DNA from: Halomonas sp. 'Soap Lake #6' | GTDB taxonomy: Bacteria; Pseudomonadota; Gammaproteobacteria; Pseudomonadales; Halomonadaceae | Reading direction: 5' to 3' | Length of the DNA: 64,000 nucleotides | Assembly: GCF_003031405.1 (NCBI RefSeq) | Contig: NZ_CP020469.1 | Span: 372,001-436,000 of the forward strand | Shown here: positions 45,842 to 54,640 of the stretch, piece by piece | How positions within the stretch are numbered: position 1 is the stretch's first letter | Layout: the number at the start of each line of letters is the position of its first letter | The notes under the pieces: generated by a model | The model's database searches: none | What the model saw: the letters and a program-made list of their open reading frames with translations, nothing else | Told to the model about the DNA's origin: nothing | Made by a program: the position numbers and the translations under genes

Positions 45842-47010
45842 GCTTGCAAAACGAACCACTAACACCAGCGGAAGGCTACGTCGAAACAGCTTACCGCGCT
45901 GATGCTATTCCTGAGCAAAGCTATGCCCCAAAAAATGATATGTTGCGTGGGCGCATCCTCGAAACCCGTCTGCCTTGGGGCAGTTATTTGGGGGTAAACC
46001 CCACTTCTAATCAGTACTCGGAAAGCTGGTATCAAGAGCATCAATATATTGGCGATGACTATCATGACTACACCATGATCAATGAGTCACGTTGGTCACA
46101 GCGTATCGATGAAAATGTTAATGATTTTTATCGAATCGCCAGGTTCTTTTTTGTCATTCTTTCCCATGGCTTTAGTTTTAAGGGGGGGGGCTGGTTCATT
46201 TTTGGTGTAATGGCGGTGTGTACTATTCTTTTTATATTTGCTGCCGATTCTTTGCTGCAAGCATTTGCTCCGCTGGCAATTGTTACAGCAATTTGTGGTA
46301 CTGCGACTCTCTTCCGCCAACTTTGGGAAAAACACTCTATTAAATTTTATAAGGGCAATCGCAATTGGTCGAATGACTATGCCTTTTGTCGGCGTACAGG
46401 CATGGTTAAGACGGATATAGGCGACTTTCCTTTTTATGAATTTGATGCCTATATCGAAATGCGGGTAGGTACTCAGGGCTCCCAGTTCCATTCCTTGAAA
46501 CTAATCCATCGCTACCCCCATCGTAGCCGCCTTCCACATAGTAAAAGTTCCCTTGAATTTGATTTTACTGTTGGTGGCAGCATTGCCCAGTTATACGCCG
46601 CTTGGGATATGCTTCAGCGCTATATGGATGCTAGTGAGCCGCTACCAGATATTCCTCAAATTGAGCCCTTCCGTCACCTCGACCCGGCCACCAAGGCCTA
46701 CGACGAGGCTGGCAAGCGTGGCCGTCCCGCTACCTATTGGCGCGATTTATATGCCAATAGCAGCCAGGAAGAGCTAAAAGCACTGCGCGAGGCGCACCGC
46801 GCCGAGGTGGACAGCACCATTTGGGGTGGACGCCCAGACGTGATGGAACTCTCCGTGCCCAACTACCGCGAAACCCGTAAGGGCGAGCCGGAAGACGTCA
46901 ATGACTTTGGGCGTTTCCCCGGAAAGGCAGGCAAGTTCCTCGACCGGCCGGAAGTAACATCCACTTCTGAATCGCTAGATCGTCAGAATGCTGGAGAACA
47001 TCAGCGCTGA
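45838..47010 (+). CDS. putative immunity protein, copy 7 of 7
   Basis: A 390-residue paralogue, the most divergent: the C-domain ends GKAGKFLDRPEVTSTSE and the membrane cassette (type F, LFIFAADSLLQAF) is a relative of type A. A G9 tract (46182-46190) begins the first membrane segment. As the most diverged and last copy it may be the oldest. The sequence after it changes to unrelated DNA with a vgrG scar. Confidence 0.65.
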   Translation: MSLQNEPLTPAEGYVETAYRADAIPEQSYAPKNDMLRGRILETRLPWGSYLGVNPTSNQYSESWYQEHQYIGDDYHDYTMINESRWSQRIDENVNDFYRIARFFFVILSHGFSFKGGGWFIFGVMAVCTILFIFAADSLLQAFAPLAIVTAICGTATLFRQLWEKHSIKFYKGNRNWSNDYAFCRRTGMVKTDIGDFPFYEFDAYIEMRVGTQGSQFHSLKLIHRYPHRSRLPHSKSSLEFDFTVGGSIAQLYAAWDMLQRYMDASEPLPDIPQIEPFRHLDPATKAYDEAGKRGRPATYWRDLYANSSQEELKALREAHRAEVDSTIWGGRPDVMELSVPNYRETRKGEPEDVNDFGRFPGKAGKFLDRPEVTSTSESLDRQNAGEHQR

Positions 47011-47027
47011 CCCTCGTCAGATGACGT

Positions 47028-47118
47028 CCAGCCAAAAACTACGGGCCGATGGCCTCCCTAAGAGTCTTTGTCGCTGGTCCCGAAGGTGAAGAGACTCATT
47101 GTGAAGGGCACGGCCGGT
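47028..47118 (+). pseudogene. vgrG fragment (recombination scar)
   Basis: Bases 47041-47118 align with 32262-32338 of vgrG (ACGGGCCGATGG...CCGAAGG...CACGGCCG), roughly three-quarters identical with one inserted base that shifts the frame. It covers the start of the OB-fold segment (GPEGEE-HC-E-HGR). The scar lies directly before the second effector-like gene, so a former vgrG-linked module was cut here. Confidence 0.8.
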
Positions 47119-49320
47119 CAGGCACAGCTACCTGTATTCCTGTTTGAAGAAGAGCGCAGGCAATATGACGCCATACAGAGCAACCTGAATGCGATCTATA
47201 CGCAAGCCAAGCGATCCGTTCAAGAAGCTAGCCCCCAAAGAACACTGATATGGAATACCAATTTGGTCGATGCCCGGCCATCGCTGGGCTATACCAAGCG
47301 CAAAATTGATCTTTTGGTACGCGGCGATTTTCCCCTGCGCGAATTCAGTTCGCCCTTGGCTGAAAAAGCATTAAGTCATCTCAGCTTATGGCAATTAATG
47401 CCGGAAATGACAGCTAACGAGCGAGACCAGCTGGATAAGGCGCTGGTGGCGGACAAGGTGCTTCCCGCACGGCTTTGGGAGGCGCCCGAAGCGGCCCTTA
47501 GCCAATGGCTTGAAAGCCGCTGCTGCCAAAAAATCGACCTCCAGGCCGAGTGGCACGAAGAGCAGCTTGGGTTCTTTGAACCGTCGATGTTCTGCGCATA
47601 TTTAACGGAGCAAGGCCTGGAGGTAGCCTCGCTTGACAACGAAAACGTCAAGCAACGCTGGGGAGAATCACTTCAGCAAATGCTGTTCACGGGTCGCAGC
47701 CGAGAAAAACTACGCCTGTTTGATGCTAGTGCTCAAGCGCAAATGGTTCGCTTGGTAGGCATGGCCCATTTTGACTTATATGAAAAAACAGAAAACGGAA
47801 GCGCTCCCCAGCACCCCTTCGAGCTTAAGCAGGTCTCCTTTATGGAAGCGACGGGTGGCCACGGTAGTTCAACGGAAGTAAGCGCGTCTGCGAGTAATAC
47901 CCCAGGGGCTGGTCTTGGCAATACGGGACGTGAGCAGAAACGAAGCATTGGCTTAGAACACAAATGGGAGGCCAAAGGCACCTTCAACCTTGCTAAAGGC
48001 GAATTGTCGCTGGGCCGCTTGGAGCTCCCCAAAAAGGAAGAGGCACAACCCATTAGGGTAAAGCTTAGCGAGCAAGAGGGGGCTAACGGTCAGGCCATTG
48101 AGCGCGAAGTAGGCCGCTACGCCGTTATATTCGATGTAGTGGCGAAGGGCTTTACCGGCGCTAATGTCGCACTAGCAAACAAGGTGGGGTTCACGCTGGA
48201 TAAGGATGGTTTGAGCCTTACCGGGCTAGATTTACGCAATCAGGAAACCGACAGCGCCGGGGTTAGCGCCTTTGGCGGCGTCAAAGCAGGGCTGGAAATA
48301 GGCTGTTCACTGGACTGGAAGCCACCGCGTAATTTACAGCGCTTACTGCCAAACTGGCAGGCGCTTAACGAGCTGGGCATGTGGGAGCATAACAATCGTT
48401 CCCTGGATGACTGGCGCACGTTAGGCGCTGCAGCGTTTGAAATGGAAGGGAGCGCCGGTGGCGGCGGTAAGGCCGATTTTGTGTTTGGTATGCGCAATGG
48501 CAATTTCACCTTCCGGTTGGCGGCCAAGTTTGTGCTGGGCGTAGGGGGCAGCACAAAGATCACCTTTGAGCTGGATAGTAAAAGCCTTGAGCTGTGGATT
48601 GCCATGCTTCACCGCGCCCTGGTAGACAATAACTACGAAACACCCGAATGGATTACTGAAGAAGCCAAAAATGTATTGGGTAAAGTGGGCTATATCCTCG
48701 CCACCACATTGCTCAGCGTTGGGCTGATCGCCGCCCGCGGCCAAGCAGGCATTGAGCGACTCTATAGTGCCCTAACTGGTGGCCAGAACGCTGGGCCAAT
48801 TGCTTATGAAATTGTAGAGGCAGGCCGAGGGGAACGACACGAAGAGATAGCTAGGTGGGTTCAGCAATTAACGCCCGAAGCGCTGGGGGCTTTGTTGTTC
48901 CTGCTCATCCGAGAGCCGCAAGAATTTGCAGTAGAGGGGCCTCGCAGAGGCAGACACGGGGGCACCGTTCAGTCATTTAATCGCCAACAAGCGCTGGATT
49001 TCCAGCAAATCGCTATTGCCAACTGCTTGGGCTGGATTGTGGAGGGCGTCACGATCGGCGTTTACGGGACGTTGTGTCGTTTTAGCCAAGAAGCTCCCAC
49101 GCCCTCCCAATATCTGTTTGCCAAAGCGATCATTTGTATGAGTGAGACTGGCCAGCCATGGCATGACGATCCGAGCTATGCCTACCAACGCCGTAAACGT
49201 GACTTGGAGTTTTTTATGGAGCTAACTTCGGGCACACGTAATCTCAATGTACCAACTGCCAAGAGAAACTACCGCCGCTATATCGCAGGACTTGCTACGG
49301 AAGTGTGTGCTACTGCATAA
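47068..49320 (+). CDS. putative T6SS effector of unknown function, probably 5' truncated
   Basis: A frame of up to 750 residues. The first ~17 residues are vgrG scar DNA read in another frame and the only early starts are TTG 47068 and GTG 47101, so the real N-terminus was probably lost or the gene is fused. The rest is mostly soluble and polar; one hydrophobic stretch (GYILATTLLSVGLIAARG, about 552-570) and a central low-complexity TGGHGSSTEVSASAS are visible. I do not recognise a catalytic motif. Its place between a vgrG scar and five periplasmic Sel1-like proteins makes a T6SS effector with those as immunity proteins the best reading. Confidence 0.55.
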   Translation: MSLVPKVKRLIVKGTAGQAQLPVFLFEEERRQYDAIQSNLNAIYTQAKRSVQEASPQRTLIWNTNLVDARPSLGYTKRKIDLLVRGDFPLREFSSPLAEKALSHLSLWQLMPEMTANERDQLDKALVADKVLPARLWEAPEAALSQWLESRCCQKIDLQAEWHEEQLGFFEPSMFCAYLTEQGLEVASLDNENVKQRWGESLQQMLFTGRSREKLRLFDASAQAQMVRLVGMAHFDLYEKTENGSAPQHPFELKQVSFMEATGGHGSSTEVSASASNTPGAGLGNTGREQKRSIGLEHKWEAKGTFNLAKGELSLGRLELPKKEEAQPIRVKLSEQEGANGQAIEREVGRYAVIFDVVAKGFTGANVALANKVGFTLDKDGLSLTGLDLRNQETDSAGVSAFGGVKAGLEIGCSLDWKPPRNLQRLLPNWQALNELGMWEHNNRSLDDWRTLGAAAFEMEGSAGGGGKADFVFGMRNGNFTFRLAAKFVLGVGGSTKITFELDSKSLELWIAMLHRALVDNNYETPEWITEEAKNVLGKVGYILATTLLSVGLIAARGQAGIERLYSALTGGQNAGPIAYEIVEAGRGERHEEIARWVQQLTPEALGALLFLLIREPQEFAVEGPRRGRHGGTVQSFNRQQALDFQQIAIANCLGWIVEGVTIGVYGTLCRFSQEAPTPSQYLFAKAIICMSETGQPWHDDPSYAYQRRKRDLEFFMELTSGTRNLNVPTAKRNYRRYIAGLATEVCATA

Positions 49321-49344
49321 AGCTGCTGACCAAGGAATGAAATA

Positions 49345-50349
49345 ATGCGATCAAACTTACTGACCACACTGGTAGGACTGACACTCGCGACGCTGCTATC
49401 ACCTTCTGCCTTTGCGCTGAATGAAGAGGCGCAAGCCGCCAAAGAGGAAGGCATGCGACTCTACGGTATTCGGAGAGCGGATACAGCTATCCCTTATTTA
49501 GAACAAGCGGCAGAGGCTGGAGATGCGGAGGCTATGTATTATCTTGGTGAAGCCAATCGCCGGTTAGTCATGGGAAACATGAACCAAGCCGCGCTGGACT
49601 GGTATTACCAAGCCGCGCAACACGGTGAACCCTACGCCATGCTGCGCCTGTTTGATGGCGGCGCCTGCGAACTGGGGGATGTCTGCCCGGAAAACGGCGA
49701 CGACTGGCCTCAAGAGGCCTTGGAGCTTACCCTGCCCAAAGCCGAGGCGGGTGACGCTGAGGCCATGGCCGCGCTCTATCATATCTATTACTACGTTGAA
49801 GTCCCCGATGAAGATGAAGCCATGGCGTGGCTACACCGTGCAGCCGAGGCAGGCAACGTTAACGCCATGAACTGGCTGGGCGAGTTGGCTCGTAATGATG
49901 AACGGGGTTATGCCAACGATACGGAGCGCCTGGAAGCGGCGGAGGTGTGGTTTCGTAAAGCGGCGGAGGCAGGCTATGCCCTCTCTATGAATAATCTGGC
50001 CGCTACCCTGAGCAACTTAGAGCGTCACAAAGAAGCTTGGCAATGGATGACCAAGGCTTCCGAGGCTGGGCATATTAATGGGCGTGGTTGGTTGGCCGCT
50101 TGTAACATCGATCCCAATGGGCAAGATATGTACTTATGTCATTCATCGCCCGCCCCAGACCCAGCAAAAGGGTGGGCGATCTTGCTTGCTATCCATGAGG
50201 AAGTCCCCGGAAGTTCATCTGAGAATGCTTTGCGCGCTTTTCGAGATAACGTTACTCCAGAACAACGCGCAGCAGGCGAGGGTATGAAAGACGAATGGTT
50301 AAATTTAGAGCCGCCGCTTTCCTACTTCCCTGAAAAATTTGGTTACTAA
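49345..50349 (+). CDS. secreted Sel1-repeat protein, copy 1 of 5
   Basis: A 334-residue protein with a signal peptide (LATLLSPSAFA) and Sel1-like repeats with the usual A-E-A-G-D/N-x-x-A-M-x-x-L-G pattern (AEAGDAEAMYYLGE, AEAGNVNAMNWLGE, AEAGYALSMNNLA). AAGGAATG precedes ATG 49345. Secreted Sel1 proteins are found as immunity proteins next to some T6SS effectors (for example phospholipase effectors). It is the first of a head-to-tail set of five; its TAA shares a base with the next ATG (TAATG). Cys pairs (GGACELGDVC) are conserved in all copies. Confidence 0.75.
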   Translation: MRSNLLTTLVGLTLATLLSPSAFALNEEAQAAKEEGMRLYGIRRADTAIPYLEQAAEAGDAEAMYYLGEANRRLVMGNMNQAALDWYYQAAQHGEPYAMLRLFDGGACELGDVCPENGDDWPQEALELTLPKAEAGDAEAMAALYHIYYYVEVPDEDEAMAWLHRAAEAGNVNAMNWLGELARNDERGYANDTERLEAAEVWFRKAAEAGYALSMNNLAATLSNLERHKEAWQWMTKASEAGHINGRGWLAACNIDPNGQDMYLCHSSPAPDPAKGWAILLAIHEEVPGSSSENALRAFRDNVTPEQRAAGEGMKDEWLNLEPPLSYFPEKFGY

Positions 50350-51368
50350 TGTTGGTACCAAAACGATCAAACCTACTGACCACACTAGCAGGACTGACAC
50401 TCGCGACGCTGCTGTCACCTTCTGCCTTTGCGCTGAATGAAGAGGCGCGGGCCGCTAAAGACGAAGGCATGCGACTCTACGGTATTCGGAGAGCGGATAC
50501 AGCTATCCCTTATTTAGAACAAGCGGCAGAGGCTGGAGATGCGGAGGCTATGTATTATCTTGGTGAAGCTAATCGTCGGTTAGTGATGGGAAACATGAAT
50601 CAAGCTGCGCTGGACTGGTATTACCAAGCCGCGCAACACGGTGAACCTTACGCCATGCTGCGCCTGTTTGACGGTGGCGCTTGCGAACTGGGGAATGTCT
50701 GCCCGGAAAACGGTGATGACTGGCCCCAGGAGGCCTTGGAACTTACCTTGCCCAAAGCCGAGGCCGGTGACGCTGATGCCATGGCCGCGCTTTATAATAT
50801 CTACTATTACGTTGAAAACCCCGATGAAGACGAGGCTATGACGTGGCTACATCGTGCTGCCGAGGCAGGCAATGTTAACGCCATAAACTGGCTGGGCGAG
50901 CTGGCCCGCAATGACGAACAGAGGTACTCCAACGATACGGAGCGTCTGGAAGCTGCGGAGGTGTGGTTTCGTAAAGCGTCAGAGGCAGGCTATGCCCCCT
51001 CTATGAATAACCTTGCTGCTACCTTGAGTAACTTAGGGCGTTACGAAGAAGCTAGAGAGTGGAGGGAGAAGTCTTCTGAAGCGGGGCATATTAGTGGGCG
51101 CCGTTGGATAGCCGCTTGCAATATAGTGCCTACACTCAGAGATTTTAAAGACTTATGTCGAGGAGTTTTAGAACCAGATCCAGCCAAGGGGTGGGCAATA
51201 TTATTGGCAATTCAAGAAGAGGTTCCCGGCAGCTATCCTGAGCAAAATCTTATTATCTATAGAGAGCATGTCACCCCCGAACAGCGCGCAGCAGGCGAGC
51301 GTATGAAAGACGAATGGTTAAATTTAGAGCCGCCGCTTTCCTACTTTCCCGAAAAATTTGGTTACTAA
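50349..51368 (+). CDS. secreted Sel1-repeat protein, copy 2 of 5
   Basis: A 339-residue paralogue, almost identical to copy 1 for the first 200 residues, then divergent near TLRDFKDLCRGVLEP. The start overlaps the previous stop (TAATG) and depends on translational coupling, since no strong ribosome binding site is visible inside the previous gene's end. Confidence 0.75.
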   Translation: MLVPKRSNLLTTLAGLTLATLLSPSAFALNEEARAAKDEGMRLYGIRRADTAIPYLEQAAEAGDAEAMYYLGEANRRLVMGNMNQAALDWYYQAAQHGEPYAMLRLFDGGACELGNVCPENGDDWPQEALELTLPKAEAGDADAMAALYNIYYYVENPDEDEAMTWLHRAAEAGNVNAINWLGELARNDEQRYSNDTERLEAAEVWFRKASEAGYAPSMNNLAATLSNLGRYEEAREWREKSSEAGHISGRRWIAACNIVPTLRDFKDLCRGVLEPDPAKGWAILLAIQEEVPGSYPEQNLIIYREHVTPEQRAAGERMKDEWLNLEPPLSYFPEKFGY

Positions 51369-52381
51369 TGTTGGGGTCGAAACGATCAAACTTACTGACC
51401 ACACTGGCTGGGCTAACACTCGCGACGCTGTTATCGCCTTCAGCCTTGGCGCTGGGCGAAGAGGTACAAGCCGCCAAAGAGGAAGGCATGCGGCTATGGG
51501 GCATTCACCAGTGGGAATTAATGCAACCTCCGCTTGAAATAGCGGCTGAGTCTGGTGATGCAGAGGCGATGTATTACCTGGGTGAAGCGAATCGGCTACT
51601 CAGTCGCGGGCTTTCACAAGCTGCGCTGGACTGGTATTACCAAGCCGCACAACACGGTGAGCCCTACGCCATGCTGCGCCTATTTGATGGCGGCGCCTGC
51701 GAACTGGGAGATGTCTGCCCGGAAAACGGCGACGACTGGCCCCAAGAGGCCTTGGAGCTTACCCTGCCCAAAGCCGAGGCCGGTGACCCTGAAGCCATGG
51801 CCGCGCTCTATCATATCTATTATTACGTTGAAGACCCCGATGAAGATGAAGCTATGAAGTGGCTCCATCGGGCTGCCGAGGCAGGCAATGTTAATTCTAT
51901 GAACTGGCTGGGCGAGCTGGCACGCAACGACGAGGAGGGTTATGCCAACGATACTGAGCGACTACAAGCGGCGGAGGTGTGGTTTCGCAAGGCGGCGGAG
52001 GCAGGCTATGCCCCCTCTATGAATAACCTTGCCTCTGTATTGAATCATCTGGATCAGTCTGAAGAGGCCTGGGAATGGGTAATCAAGGCGTCAGAGGCAG
52101 GGCATATTAATGGACGTGGTTGGTTAGCCGCCTGTAACATCGAGCCCAACGGGGCAGATATGAACTTATGTCGTTCAGCTCCCGCCCCAGACTCAGCCAA
52201 AGGCTGGGCTATCTTGCGGGCTATGAACGAGGAAGTCCCAGGAACATCTTCTGAAAGATTATTAAGAGTCTATGGAGAAAGCGTCACTCCAGAACAGCGC
52301 GCTGCAGGCGAGCGTATGATGGAAGAGTGGCTGAATCTCGAGCCGCCGCTTTCCTACTTCCCTGAAAAATTTGGTTACTAA
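51368..52381 (+). CDS. secreted Sel1-repeat protein, copy 3 of 5
   Basis: A 337-residue paralogue starting at the overlapping ATG 51368; an upstream start at 51314 would only add part of the previous gene. The first repeat differs from the others (GIHQWELMQPPLEIAAESG), while the middle is nearly the same. Coupled to copies 2 and 4 by TAATG. Confidence 0.75.
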   Translation: MLGSKRSNLLTTLAGLTLATLLSPSALALGEEVQAAKEEGMRLWGIHQWELMQPPLEIAAESGDAEAMYYLGEANRLLSRGLSQAALDWYYQAAQHGEPYAMLRLFDGGACELGDVCPENGDDWPQEALELTLPKAEAGDPEAMAALYHIYYYVEDPDEDEAMKWLHRAAEAGNVNSMNWLGELARNDEEGYANDTERLQAAEVWFRKAAEAGYAPSMNNLASVLNHLDQSEEAWEWVIKASEAGHINGRGWLAACNIEPNGADMNLCRSAPAPDSAKGWAILRAMNEEVPGTSSERLLRVYGESVTPEQRAAGERMMEEWLNLEPPLSYFPEKFGY

Positions 52382-53385
52382 TGTTGGTACCAAAACGATC
52401 AAACCTACTGACCACACTAGCAGGACTGACACTCGCGACGCTGCTGTCACCTTCTGCCTTTGCGCTGAATGAAGAGGCGCAGGCCGCCAAAGAGGAAGGC
52501 ATGCGACTCTACGGTATTCGGAGAGCGGATACAGCTATCCCTTATTTAGAACAAGCGGCAGAGGCTGGGGATGTAGAGGCGATGTACTACCTGGGAGAAG
52601 CGAATCGTCGGTTAGTGATGGGAAACATGAATCAAGCTGCGTTGGACTGGTATTACCAAGCCGCGCAACACGGTGAACCCTACGCCATGCTGCGCCTGTT
52701 TGACGGTGGTGCTTGCGAACTGGGGGATGTCTGTCCAGAAAACGGCGATGACTGGCCCCAGGAGGCCTTGGAGCTTACCCTGCCCAAAGCCGAGGCCGGT
52801 GACGCTGAGGCTATGGCCGCGCTTTATAATATCTACTATTACGTTGAAGACCCCGATGAAGACGAGGCTATGAAGTGGCTCCATCGTGCAGCTGAGGCAG
52901 GCAATGCTAACGCTATGAACTGGCTGGGCGAGCTGGCTCGCAATGACGAACAGGGTTATGCCAACGAGACTGAACGCCTGGAAGCGGCGGAGGTGTGGTT
53001 TAACCAAGGAGCTGAGCATGGTTACGCGCCAGCCATTCACAACCTTTCTCTTAACTTTATGGAGTTAGGGCAACCTGAGCAGGCATGGAGGTGGATGCAG
53101 CTAGCATCTGACAAAGGACATATTGATGCACGTTTAGGAGTTGGCTGGTGCTATCTAGAGCCTGAAAGGGATGCGCTATGTCAGAATAATCAAGACATTG
53201 TCAAAGGTGTAGGGATTTTGTCTGCTTTAAGGCAACAAGCGAATCTTGAAATGGTGAAAGGACTTCTAAATAACTTTAAGTCGCAACTTAGCAGAGATCA
53301 ATTAGCCGCAGCCGAAGCTATTAAAGAAGAGTGGTTAGCAAAAGAGCCTTCGCTATCACAGTTCCCCGAGAAGTTTGGCCCGTAA
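52381..53385 (+). CDS. secreted Sel1-repeat protein, copy 4 of 5
   Basis: A 334-residue paralogue whose first ~205 residues match copy 2, but whose last ~130 (from WFNQGAEHGYAPAIHN to SQFPEKFGP) are quite different in sequence and more AT-rich. The common ending SYFPEKFGY is replaced by SLSQFPEKFGP. It is a mosaic with a foreign or strongly diverged C-terminal half. Confidence 0.75.
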   Translation: MLVPKRSNLLTTLAGLTLATLLSPSAFALNEEAQAAKEEGMRLYGIRRADTAIPYLEQAAEAGDVEAMYYLGEANRRLVMGNMNQAALDWYYQAAQHGEPYAMLRLFDGGACELGDVCPENGDDWPQEALELTLPKAEAGDAEAMAALYNIYYYVEDPDEDEAMKWLHRAAEAGNANAMNWLGELARNDEQGYANETERLEAAEVWFNQGAEHGYAPAIHNLSLNFMELGQPEQAWRWMQLASDKGHIDARLGVGWCYLEPERDALCQNNQDIVKGVGILSALRQQANLEMVKGLLNNFKSQLSRDQLAAAEAIKEEWLAKEPSLSQFPEKFGP

Positions 53386-54392
53386 TGTTACTGAAACGAT
53401 CAAACCTATTGACCACACTGGCAGGACTGACACTCGTGGCGCTGCTGTCGCCTTCTGCTTTGGCGCTGGGTGAAGATGCACAAGCCGCCAAAGAAGAAGG
53501 CATGCGACTTTACGGTATTAGTCATCCACGAACAGCAATCCCCTATCTTGAGCAGGCTGCGGAAGCAGGCGATGCGGAGGCTATGTATTATCTGGGTGAA
53601 GCCAATCGTCGGTTAGTGATGGGAAACATGAATCAAGCTGCGTTGGACTGGTATTACCAAGCCGCACAACACGGTGAGCCTTGCGCCATGCTGCGCCTGT
53701 TTGACGGCGGTGCTTGCGAACTGGGAGATGTCTGCCCGAAAGACGGCGACGACTGGCCCCAAGAGGCCTTGGAACTCACGCTGCCCAAAGCCGAAGCGGG
53801 CGACGCTGAGGCCATGGCCGCGCTATATAATATCTACTATTACGTTGAAAACCCCGATGAAGACGAGGCTATGAAGTGGCTCCATCGGGCTGCCGAGGCA
53901 GGCAATGCTAACGCTATGAACTGGCTGGGCGAGCTGGCACGCAACGACGAGCAGGGTTATGCCAACGATACTGAGCGACTACAAGCGGCGGAGGTGTGGT
54001 TTCGTAAAGCGGCGGCGGCAGGCTATGCTCCCTCTATGAATAACCTTGCCGTAGTTTTGAGTCATCTAGGTCATCACGAAGAAGCTTGGGAGTGGATGAG
54101 CAAGGCTTCAGAGGCAGGTCATATTAATGGCAGGCAATGGCAAGCATCCTGTTATATCGAGCCTGAAGCAAAAGGGCGTGAAATGTGCCAAACAGAAAAG
54201 GATCCTGCTAAAGGTTGGGCCATTATGCTTGCTAGGAACGAGGAAGTGCCCGGTACGTCTTCAGAGCGAGCGCTACGAGTCTATCGCGACAGCATCACCC
54301 CCGAACAGCGCGCAGCAGGCGAGCGTATGAAAGACGAATGGTTAAATTTAGAGCCACCGCTTTCCTACTTCCCCGAAAAATTTGGTTACTAA
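53385..54392 (+). CDS. secreted Sel1-repeat protein, copy 5 of 5
   Basis: A 335-residue paralogue with a slightly different first repeat (GISHPRTAIPYLEQ). ATG 53385 overlaps the stop of copy 4. After its TAATGTTG end, where another copy would start, the sequence turns into a different gene fragment, so the array was cut here. Confidence 0.75.
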   Translation: MLLKRSNLLTTLAGLTLVALLSPSALALGEDAQAAKEEGMRLYGISHPRTAIPYLEQAAEAGDAEAMYYLGEANRRLVMGNMNQAALDWYYQAAQHGEPCAMLRLFDGGACELGDVCPKDGDDWPQEALELTLPKAEAGDAEAMAALYNIYYYVENPDEDEAMKWLHRAAEAGNANAMNWLGELARNDEQGYANDTERLQAAEVWFRKAAAAGYAPSMNNLAVVLSHLGHHEEAWEWMSKASEAGHINGRQWQASCYIEPEAKGREMCQTEKDPAKGWAIMLARNEEVPGTSSERALRVYRDSITPEQRAAGERMKDEWLNLEPPLSYFPEKFGY

Positions 54393-54393
54393 T

Positions 54394-54639
54394 GTTGTTG
54401 CTGAGCTTAAAGGGATGGGGTTGGAAAGCCTTTACCACAAACAGACCGGCGAGCCTCAAGGGGCAGAGTTAACACCAACATTTTTAATGCACCGGAAAGC
54501 TGATAGGCCATATCACATCGATTATGTATTCACTTCACCTGCTGTGCGAGTTAATAGCAAATTAACAATTGGCGATATGGCCGAATGGCTTACGCTCAGC
54601 GACCATATGCCTTTATTGTTGGAGTGGAATGATGGTTAA
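54394..54639 (+). pseudogene. endonuclease/exonuclease/phosphatase family fragment
   Basis: About 80 codons matching the end of an EEP-family protein: LGL-to-LYH, then PTFLMHRK, YHIDYVFTSPAV and LSDHMPLLLEW, the last with the D-H catalytic pair. The N-terminal two-thirds is absent and the frame runs in from the Sel1 gene. It is a leftover of the gene that stood here before the array was inserted or extended. Confidence 0.75.
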
Positions 54640-54640
54640 T

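Noticed and set aside
38784..45849. Six near-identical 71-codon minus-strand frames between the immunity copies
   Set aside because: They repeat only because the DNA spacer repeats; they lie antisense to the gene ends, hairpin and remnants, and have no ribosome binding site or recognisable product.
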